Shown piece by piece: positions 39,101 through 51,100 of a stretch of 64,000 bases of DNA; the stretch's first letter is position 1; each line of letters begins with the position of its first letter. A program made the position numbers and the translations under genes. The DNA is from Archivesica marissinica (taxonomy: Eukaryota > Mollusca > Bivalvia > Venerida > Vesicomyidae). Below the pieces are notes generated by a model. It made no database searches. It worked only from the letters and a program-made list of their open reading frames with translations, and was not told the DNA's origin. The stretch spans positions 41,745,823-41,809,822 of the forward strand of contig CM026394.1 of assembly GCA_014843695.1 (NCBI GenBank), in the 5' to 3' direction.

Positions 39101-42100
39101 AACAATAGGAGGGTCCCATGCAGCAATACAATATATCCATACAATAGGAGGGTCCCATGCAGCAATACAATATATCCATACAATAGGAGGGTCCCATGCA
39201 GCAATACATATATCCATACAATAGAGGGTCCCATGCAGCAATAAATATAAATATATCCATACAGTAGGAGGGTCCCATGCAGCAATACAATATATCCATA
39301 CAATAGGAGGGTCCCATGCAGCAATAACATATATCCATACAATAGGAGGGTCCCATGCAGCAATACAATATATCCATACAATAGGAGGGTCCCATGCAGC
39401 AATAACATATATTCATACAATAGGAGGGTCCCATGCAGCAATACAATATATCCAGACAAAGTGGGTCCATGCAGCAATATAATATATCCAGACAATAGGA
39501 GGGTCCCATGCAGCAATAAAACATATTACGAGATGTTAAAATGTTATTTATCAGCACAGTTTGTACCAATTTATCTGAGCTCGATTGTGAAACAAGGTCC
39601 TACAACTCGTTCCTAAACCTCGTTCCTTATGGAATCCATCGCCACGAGGGAGAGAAGAGGCAATGTGGAACTTAAAGTGCCTTGCCCAAGGACACAATCG
39701 TAACGGCTACAGCTGGGAACGAACTCCGGGTCTTCCAAACCTGAAGTGAACGCGCTACCGCGACTTCCATTCTTTTGCATTGAAATATTATGCCCATATC
39801 AGTCATGAATAGGTACAGTACTCAACAATAAGTTGCAAGAACTTGTTTCGCAATCAAGTTAAAATGAATTTGTATAAAATAAACAAATCGGAAATAAATG
39901 TAAAAATCTTAAGTAACCGCATTAACAGTGTTCAAGCGATAGAGAAGAATATCACATTCTCCGATATTTTATTGAAAATGTTGGTGTAATATTTCATATT
40001 GTGATAACCTGTCGTGCATCAGAGGTCACTAGACAATTGTTTCAATTCAACATAACCTGTCGCGCATCGTCAGGTCACTAGACACGATTGTTTCAATTCA
40101 ACATAACCTGTCGTGCATCGTCCGGTCACTAGACACAATTGTTTCAATTCAACCTAACCTGTCGTGCATCGTCCGGTCACTAGACACAATTGTTTCAATT
40201 CAACATAACCTGTCGTGCATCGTCCGGTCACTAGACACAATTGTTTCAATTCAACCTAACCTGTCGTGCATCGTCAGGTCACTAGACACAATTGTTTCAA
40301 TTCAACCTAACCTGTCGCGCATCGCAAGGTCACTAGACAATTGTTTCAATTCAACCTAACCTGTCGTGCATCGTCAGGTCACTAGACACAATTGTTTCAA
40401 TTCAACCTAACCTGTCGTGCATCGTCAGGTCACTAGACACAATTGTTTCAATTCAACCTAACCTGTCGCGCATCGCGAGGTCACTAGACAATTGTTTTAC
40501 TTCAACCTAACCGGTCGTGCATCGTGAGGTCACTAGACACAATTGTTTCAATTCAACCTAACCGGTCGCACATCGTCAGGTCACTAGACAATTGTTTCAA
40601 TTCAACCAATGTTATTTTTAAAAGGTTGAAAATGGCATATGTGTACTTTATAAAGTATGTGTTTATGTAGTTCAATGCGTGGTGCTAATTATCAGGTTCA
40701 TTTCATTTCCAATTGTTTGTTCGGGTTTTACGCCTTCATCAACCCCATTTTGGGCTATATCGCCGAAGGGCAGCTTACCTAGCAACACCTTTCCTGGTCT
40801 AACCAATACTAAGCCGCAACCTCAGTAAGAAACTGCAAACTTTTTCAGATAAATAGACACTGACCCATGACCATCAGTGATGATAGGTTACAGTGGTATA
40901 CAAGTCAGAGACTGTAACCACGGATTTGGATAATTTCTGATTAAGCAAAGGAAAATCAGGGGAGGTAACTAGAAAATTGTGTTTTAAATGAAGTTCCTTA
41001 CCATCATCCGTAGTAGCACTCTGAAAACAGAACAAAAGCAGGTCATTTTAAAGAGTCTATATTATATTCCAATGCGTTATATAGCCGGTTATAAGCACTT
41101 TAATCCGCTAGCACACATGGTTCGCCGGAGGCGAGGGTAAATAAGCTCAATCATCATCATCGCACTATAACCCTTTCAACACTACAGGCCTCTAAATAGA
41201 CTTACAAAAAGTGTAGATCCAGATGAGCCATCTCATCAGGATCTGCACTTTTTGCCGGTAATAATTATTACTTATTTTTAGATCAAATTACCCATTTTGA
41301 TAAATGAACTGGTCCAAAGGTAATTTTCTTATTAATTTATTGGTCTATAACTATCATGTACCAGTCCATGTCAGTTACTTGGTGTTGAATGAGTTAATAT
41401 CATGTACCAGTCCATGTCAGTTACTTGGGGTTGAATGAGTTAATACCATGTACCAGTCCATGTCAGTTACTTGGGGTTGAATGGGTTAATATCATGTACC
41501 AGTCCATGTACGTACCATTTCCCCCAATATGTACTGCCCTTCCTCTTACTGCCTCTTTGAAAAAGTCACCATAAGTTAGCACATTTTTCTCAGGGCTCCA
41601 GCAGTTAACCAGTACTTGGTGTACCAACCTCCGTAAGAAACTACTACAGGTGAGATAGCTGATGCTACAGGTGAGATAGCTGATGCTCGAGCAGTTAACC
41701 AGTACTTGGTGTACCAACCTCCGTAAGACAACGAGGCTAATATTCTATAAGTGTTAGGTATAAACGTACACAAGATCATTTTCCGCTTCGATTCATGTTG
41801 TATACCACTTCCTGCTATCATTTTCTGCTTCGATTCATGTTGTGTACCACTTCCTGCTATCATTTTCTGCTTCGATTCATGTTGTGTACCACTTCCTGCT
41901 ATCATTTTCTGCTTCGATTCATGTTGTATACCACTTCCTGCTATCATTTTCTGCTTCGATTCATGTTGTGTACCACTTCCTGCTATCATTTTCTGCTTCG
42001 ATTCATGTTGTATACCACTTCCTGCTATCATTTTCTGCTTCGATTCATGTTGTATACCACTTCCTGCTATCATTACAAAATCTCATGTATTTACTCGTAA

Positions 42101-45100
42101 ATGTTTGAACATTCAAAAAATCTTAAGAAATGTTTCCAAGTTTATTCGGTTACTCCAAAAATTAACTCCCTTGATTACTATACGAACAAGCATATTTACC
42201 TGACTGTTCACAAGCTTTTGATAGATTCCATTTTTGGACATGAGCTCGGAATGAGTTCCCTTCTCAACAACAACGCCATCTCTGAGCCCAACAATCACAT
42301 CAGCAGTCTTGATGGTAGAGAGTCTATGGGCGATGACAATGGTCGTTCTACCATGACTAGCCTGTAATGTATTAAATAGTTCATTCGTTAATATGCGTTC
42401 ACGATTTGTGAAAGCAAATAACCGCAACTACAGTCAAACATGTGTTAGTGGTCACCCTCTATTAAGCAGCCAACCTGTATTAAGCAACCAGTTTCCGGAT
42501 TCCAAATATGTTGTTTTATTATTCATTTGACCTCTATTATCGTAATCGTGTAAGACGCACTTCCCCTCCCCCAAATTAGTATCCAAAAGTCTGGTGCGTC
42601 TTATACTCCAGTTTAGAACTAAATTCCATTGTTTCAAAGACTCAAAAATGACAAATGGCGTATTACAACAAAGGGAAATAAATGTTTCATACTATTTTTC
42701 TAAGTCCCGTAACATGCCGTATTTCGTTCGAGTCTATATATCTACATCATGTGGGAAATCATTCAAAGTTAAAAATGTTATTGTATTTATGATAAAAAAA
42801 AGAAAATCTATATAGAAAATAGATTATAAAAAATATTAAAATCAACAAAGCAACTTTTATTGAAGGAAAATTAATGATTGTTCACATACTCACTGACACA
42901 TGTCAAACACGCTATTATACTGATTGTATAAATGAAGTCATGAGCAGATGATCATTTTAAACGTAAAACACACACATGATCATACCCAGCGAATAAGAAG
43001 TTAGCTGCCTACGTCGAAGCACGGTACACAGAGCCGTGAGAGAGAATATGGCATATTAACGATTTAGTGGTCATACACCAGTCATTATCAAAACAAATCA
43101 CATTCAGTTTATTAGTTTTCGCGACATTTGGTCCTTTTCTTCAATGATGCGTTTTATACAGCAAATAAGTTTTTCCCCCTGGAATTTCTGTTTTTTTAAC
43201 TGCGTCTTATACTCCAGTGCAACCTATACATACACGATTATGGTAAGCAGCCACCTGTGCTAAGCAGCCACTTTCCGAGTTTCCCTCGACTGGCTGCTTA
43301 ACACAGGTTTGACTACATTTTGTCTACACATGTCTATATAGGCAGTACAAGCAGGACTCATTCCGTTATTAAAACCACATAATAGTTCATTAGTTAATAT
43401 GTGTTCACGAATAGTGGAAGCCAATAACCCCAACTACAGTAAAACCTCTATTAAGCAGCAAACTTGCATGAAGCAGCCAGTTTTCATATTCCCATTATTT
43501 GATATACATTTGACCTCTATTAAACAGCCACATTCTGTGATTCCCATGGCTGGCTGCCTAAGAGAGGTTTGACTGTATATCGCTTCGATACACATACTCT
43601 CTGGACGTTATTTAAGAAAGCGCACATGTACATGCAATATGTGTACAGCAGATATTAAATTACAAGTAAACCGATGGATGTTCCGCAAACACGGTGCTCG
43701 ATGGAGAAATATTTAGAAATGATAAGTGTATGAAGCGTTTTTGGTGGATGTATTTTTAAGGAGATAAGCGAGAAACATTTTAACAACATTTTTTAAAATT
43801 TAAGTTTATTTACGTCGCTACCAGTTGTCCATTTGACCATTTCAGTTTACCTAACAACACCTTTCCTGGACAGGCTCCAGCGGTTAATCAGTACTTGGGT
43901 GCACCAACCTCCATAAGAAACTGCCAACTTTTTCATATAAATGAGACACGGTCTGAGTGGGGCTAGAACCCGTGACAAGTGATAATAGGTTACAGTGGTA
44001 GACAATTCAGCGACCGTAACCAATTGAGTAGTGATAAACCGATTGTGAAAATGTGTAATCGATTATAATCGACGAGTCTTTATTTTTGTCTCTTACTTTT
44101 ATGTTTGTCTCTTACTTTTATGTTTGTTTATACCTCAAATAAAACCACGATTTACTATTGGCTGTATTTTATTAGCATTGCACATTTGCAACAACAATTC
44201 TAAATGCATCTAGTACTAGACTTTTCACTAGTATGTCACTAAGCGTTCTGTCCTCTATTAACTTAAAAACTAATTTTATATCAGGTGGCAGTCCAGTAAC
44301 TAAGTCTAGTAGGCCTACTCAGATGTAACAGAGTAACTAATTTGTCGAAACTAGTAACTTGTAAGTAATTTATTAGTACTTATGTTATATTATATTTCGG
44401 GTTTTACGCCTGCATCAGCACCATTTCGGGCTATATCGCCGGCGGGCAGTTTACTTAACAACACCTTTCCTGGGCAGGCTCCAGCGGTTAACCAGTATTT
44501 GGGTGCACCAACCTCCGTAAGAAACTGCCAACTTTTTCATATAAATGAGACACAGCCTGAGCGGGGCTCGAACCCGTGACCATCAGTGATGATACTATGA
44601 TAGGTTACAGTGGTATACAAGTCAGCGACCTTAACCACTCGACCACGGAGGCGAGATTGTTAAACTCACAAATTAGATGGAATGATTTCGATTTATAACT
44701 ATCTCAATTGCCCGATTAATAATCAATTATCTAATTGGTTTACCCATCCAATTATTCCGATTAATCGATTATGGATTTTGAAACCGATGCATATTGAGTG
44801 CCATATGATGATTTTATATAGAAATATGCTTACACGGAATTATGTTGGATTGTATTCCCTAAAACTCGGGAAACACCATTATCCAGTAAGGTATGTTCAA
44901 GTCACATTGATCTACGAACAGTGATATTTCGTTCACAGCACTCTCCTCATTGCCCAGTTACTCAAGTTTCATCTACCTCGGGAAACACCATTATCCAGTA
45001 AGGTATGTTCAAGTCACATTGATCTACGAACAGTGATATTTCGTTCACAGCACTCTCCTCATTGCCCAGTTACTCAAGTTTCCATGTTCTGTTCCAAACA

Positions 45101-48100
45101 AGCGTTTATTGGAGTGAAAAGGGGACATATGTGGCCATGAGAACTGGGATTACTGCCTGTTCTAGGGTTACGTGGCTATGAGAACTGGGATTACTGCCTG
45201 TTCTAGGGTTACGCGGCTATGAGAACTGGGAATACTGCCTGTTCTAGGGTTACGTGGCTATGAGAACTGGGATTACTGCCTGTTCTAGGGTTACGTGGCT
45301 ATGAGAACTGGGATTACTGCCTGTTCTAGGGTTACGTGGCTATGAGAACTGGGATTACTGCCTGTTCTAGGGTTACGTGGCTATGAGAACTGGGATTACT
45401 GCCTGTTCTAGGGTTATGGGCTATGAGAACTGGGATTACTGCCTGTTATAGGGTTACGTGGCTATGAGAACTGGGATTACTGCCTGTTCTAGGGTTACGC
45501 GGCTATGAGAACTGGGATTACTGCCTGTTCTAGGGTTACGTGGCTATGAGAACTGGGATTACTGCCTGTTCTAGGGTTACGCGGCTATGAGAACTGGGAT
45601 TACTGCCTGTTCTAGGGTACGCGGCTATGAGAACTGGGATTACTGCCTGTTCTAGGGTTATGTGGCTATGAGAACTGGGATTACTGCCTGTTCTAGGGTA
45701 CGCGGCTATGAGAACTGGGATTACTGCCTGTTCTAGGGTTACGCGGCTATGAGAACTGGGATTACTGCCTGTTCTAGGGTTACGTGGCTATGAGAACTGG
45801 GATTACTGCCTGTTCTAGAATTACGTGGCTATGAGAACTGGGATTACTGCCTGTTCTAGGATTACGTGGCTATGAGAACTGGGATTACTGCCTGTTCTAG
45901 GGTTACGTGGCTATGAGAACTGGGATTACTGCCTGTTCTAGAATTACGTGACTATGAGAACTGGGATTACTGCCTGTTCTAGGGTTACGCGGCCATGAAA
46001 ACTGGGATTACTGCCTGTTCTAGGGTTACGCGGCTATGAGAACTGGGATTACTGCCTGTTCTAGGGTTAGTGGCTATGAGAACTGGGATTACTGCCTGTT
46101 CTAGGGTTATGTGGCTATGAGAACTGGGATTACTGCCCGTTCTAGGGTTACGCGGCTATGAAAACTTTTCTGCAGCTATGAATTCCATTTTATGTGGCTA
46201 TAGAGGTCAAAAGAATAGCCAATTAATATACAATTAAAAAAACAACATACAATTTTGGGTATGTGCAGACGGACAGACAAAGTGTAAACGAAATGCTCTT
46301 TTTTGGTCGAGAGAGCATAAAAACCGTTCCCTTTAAATCTCAAGAAAGACCAAATAAAACAACGTGATAATACTTTTTCCAAGGCCTCTTGCACCACGCC
46401 TTCACTTTCCATGTCCAGCGCCGAGGTAGCCTCGTCCAATAAGAGAATTTTCGGATCACGCACGAGGGCACGTGCAATGGCAATTCTCTGTTTCTGACCT
46501 CCACTCAATTGGGCACCATTATCTCCAACCAGTGTATCATATTTCTGCAAAACATACATATAATTACAATTTGCAATGTGGCGTTGCTGATTCAGACCAT
46601 TCGTCGCCGTTCATAACCCAATGAACCACAACATGATTATATATATTCTCTAAGTATCCAAGACGACAAATCAAAAGAACCACTTGTTTTCTGTTTGTTT
46701 GTTTGTTTGGGTTTTACGCCGGCATCAGCAGGGTTTTCTCCCATACGATTGACCACATATAGGCTTTCATCTTCACCAACGAGAGTGATTAATATAAGTT
46801 GCTAAAACTTGCTTCGCAATCGTTGTAAAATAAATAAAGTTTAAACTAAGCGAGTGCTAATAAAATATATATAATTGTGTCACATGGTATCACTAAATTA
46901 TGGCCAAGTTAATATTTGGTTGCACGTCAGTTTGTTATATCTGCTTCCACATACCTCAGGAAGAGCCATGATGAAATCGTGAGCATTGGCCATCTTCGTA
47001 GCCATTTCTATCTCCTCTTGTGAGATGGACTCGTGTCCATAACGGATATTTTCGCCAATTGTTGTACCAAACAGCACCGGTTCCTGGCTTACTATGCCAA
47101 TATGCTCTCTCCACCATTTTATATTGATGTCCTTCAGATCAACACCATCAATCTGAATCTATAAAACAACACCATCAATCTGAATCTATAACACCATCAA
47201 TCTGAATGTATAAAACAACACCATCAATCTAAATCTATATAACAACACCATCAATCTGAATCTAAAACAACACCATCAATCTAAATCTATAAAACAACAC
47301 CATCAATCTGAATGTATAAAACAACATCATCAATCTGAATCTATAAAACACCATCAATCTGAATGTATAAAACAACACCATCAATCTGAATGTATAAAAC
47401 GAACACCATCAATCTGAATGTATAACAACACCATCAATCTGAATCTATAACAACAACATCAATCTGAATGTATAAAACAACACCATCAATCTGAATGTAT
47501 AAAACAACACCATCAATCTGAATGTATAACAACACCATCAATCTGAATGTATAAAACAACACCATCAATCTGAATCTATAAAACAACACCATCAATCTGA
47601 ATGTATAAACCAACACCATCAATCTGAATCTATAACAACACCATCAATCTGAATGTATAAAACAACACCATCAATCTGAATCTATAAAACAACACCATCA
47701 ATCTGAATGTATAAACCAACACCATCAATCTGAATCTATAACAACACCATCAATCTGAATGTATAAAACAACACCATCAATCTGAATCTATAAAACAACA
47801 CCATCAATCTGAATGTATAAAACAACACCATCAATCTGAATGTATAAAACAACACCATCAATCTGAATGTATAACAACACCATCAATCTGAATGTATAAA
47901 ACAACACCATCAATCTGAATGTATAAAACAACACCATCAATCTGAATGTATAAAACACCATCAATCTGAATGTATAAAACAACACCATCAACTGAATGTA
48001 TAACAACACCATCAATCTGAATATATAACAACACCATCAATCTGAATCTATAAAACAACACCATCAATCTGAATGTATAAAACAACACCATCAATCTGAA

Positions 48101-51100
48101 TGTATAAAACACCATCAATCTGAATCTATAAAACAACACCATCAATCTGAATCTATAACAACACCATCAACCTGAATCTATAACACCACCATCAATCTGA
48201 ATGTATAAAACAACACCATCAATCTGAATGTATAAAACACCATCAATCTGAATCTATAAAACAACACCATCAATCTGAATGTATAACAACACCTTCAACC
48301 TGAATCTATAACAACACCATCAATCTGAATGTATAAAACAACACCATCAATCTGAATGTATAAAACAACACCATCAATCTGAATGTATAAAACAACACCA
48401 TCAATCTAAAACAACATCAATCTGAATCCCCAATTGAAACAAACAAAAAATCGAAACAAAATAACCCCAAATATTTTCGCCAATTCACAAAATTAATCAC
48501 AACTATTTGTTTTTTTGTCGCAATTGGCGTCCGACAACGGGAGCACTGCTTTGGTAACCATTGATTCGCTTCAGCTATCGGGTTACGAGATTTAAAGACA
48601 AAATTTGTCAGACTTAAGGAGATACAGGCCCATCTTTGATTTCAAGCGGCTTCAGGCTGTCCTATTTTTCGAGAACTAACTATGTATCCCCTGACAATCA
48701 TGGAGTATACTCAACAAAACTAGAAACGTCCCTGTTTTATAGCCGGTGCCGCACTGTCTGTACGTGCTACATGTTCAATGTACATGCATTTTAAGCCCTG
48801 GCGATGTTCAGAATACGATCGTGTAGAGCTTACCCGATACACACGTTTTACATATCGGCCAGTGACCGGAACGTTGATTTGCACGTGCATGATATACATC
48901 GATATGTTGATTCAGTTCATGTCGTACCATTCATGCGATAGTGGCTATTCGGAAAAGTAAAACACTTTTTGAATTTTTTCACTGTTTTCGATATGCCACG
49001 GCTTTCCGAAAACAAGCGAAATCAGGCAATTGGGATGCTTGCGGGTGGGATGTCCGCCAGGGTGGTCGCGCGTCGGTTCGGGTGCTGTCGGAAGACGATT
49101 GATCGTCTTGCAGCCCGGTACTAGCAGACTGAGGCTGTTCACGACCGATGGCGACCTGGTAGGTCTCGTGTAACGACGGCTAGAGCCAATCGTTACATTA
49201 CGTTGACGCACTTACGTCAACGTCGTTTGGCAGTCACTGCTAGGCGATACGGTGTCTCAGGGCAGACCATTCGCAACCGGTTGCATCATAACGCCCAACC
49301 AATTGGGGCACGCCGCCCGTACACTGGTCAGATAATAATTACCAAATGTCACCGTGCTGCCAGGCTGTTATGGGCGTGACGTCATCTGAACTGGAGAAGA
49401 ATGGCCGACTGGAACCGAGTTTTGTTCGCCAATGAATCTCGTTTCACAGTTAGTCATGCTGACGGAAGATTACGGGTATACAGGCGTAAAAATGAAAGAC
49501 AGAGTTGGTTGTTGTACAGGGCAACATCAATGCCCAACGTTAAGTTGCAGAGGTGCTAAATGCACATGCCTTACCATTTATTTGTCAACATGGTCCTGGT
49601 GTGACATTGATTCAGGACAATGCCCGCCCTCGCGTAGCCAGGGTCAGAACTCGATACTTGCAGCAAATCAACGTCATCGTCATGCCATGGATAGCGGTTT
49701 CCCCGGATCTCAACCACATTGAGCACAGATGGATGAGCTGGGCCTCATAGCACGAGCTAACCATCAGATTGACAATGTTCGCGATCTTACACGGGCGTTA
49801 CAACGGGAATGGAGGAATTTGCCCAATGCACTGGTATTGTGCAATGTTACGTCGATGCGTCGTAGGATCAGTCATGCAAATGGTGGCCACACTCGGTACT
49901 AACGAGATTTACTGGATGTGTCAAATTTCTTATTGAAATTCCATCTCTAAACATAAGTAACACCTTTCTAAGTATTTGTGATTTTGACCCTACAGCCCTT
50001 GGCCGGTTATCTCTCGAAAAGTTAACAAAATAGCCAGATGCAATGAATTGGCTTTGATACAGAAATGAATGAACTTGTTTTTCCAAATTGATTCATAAAA
50101 GTAAACCTTTTGGTTTTCGATAAATCTTTCCTTAAATATGGAGGCGACGTTTCTAGTTTTGCTCAGTATATATATAACAAAGACATAAATATGAAATTAA
50201 CTCGGAAGTACCTGACCAGATTCTGGATCATAAAACCTCTGTATGAGCTGTACAACAGTGGATTTGCCACACCCACTTGCCCCGACCAATGCCACCGTTT
50301 GACCTCTGCTGATCTCGAGGTTAACACCATGCAATACCTGAATATGTAAGTTACAATGTATAATAGTATTGGTTATTACTGTCTATACTCGCCTATAAGA
50401 CGAGTTTTTACAACCAGATTATGTCCACAAAGTGGCCATTGGAAGGATCAGCCTCAAGTCGAGGACAAACCCAATGGATGGGCGAGCATCACGATCGTTC
50501 GGTTGCACCCATGTTCGATAAACATGTCTTGACAGAAACAATAAATAGTGTGCCCAGTTTAGCTCTAGTAACACAAACAATAACAATCCGTTCCCGTGTG
50601 AATTGGCAGCATGTTCTGTAATTAACATTTTCAAAATACCAGACTGGAGTTTGCTAACTACAGTGAAAGGAAAAGAAAGTATACACCCTGTATAAAAGTT
50701 GATAGTTCAAAGTACAATGAATTTATTGCATAGAAATGTTGTACATGTATATTTCATCATATTGTTGAATCACAAAACAGAAATGTAAATCATTCCATTG
50801 CAAAATAATGTGAAAAAATCACGTCATTGCCCATCACATGTGTAAACAGAATTACAGAAATGCCAATACTTGGTGTGACCCACTTGAGCTGAAATACACG
50901 TTAAACATCTTTTTCTCATCGACTGTATTACTGACAGTAATTTCGCTTGTGGCATAGCATTCCAGGCATGAAGCAATACTGCTCTCAATTCTACAACGTT
51001 TGACGGGACAGGGTTTCTTTCATGCACAGACCGTCCCAACTCGCTCTAAATGTTCTCGATAGGGTTCAGGTCTGGTGAGTGACCAGTCCATCACATTAAT

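Noticed and set aside
38488..39569. Cys-rich frames [13 protein letters not shown], resembling a cysteine-rich peptide gene
   Set aside because: They derive from the VNTR-16 unit and shift frame at each indel; no signal peptide or exon borders.
50212..50217. Exon 5 ending at CTG|GTCAGG
   Set aside because: That donor would leave phase 1, whereas the exon 6 acceptor is phase 0. The next GT five bases on (CAG|GTACTT) keeps the frame and gives SGQ-IQIDG.
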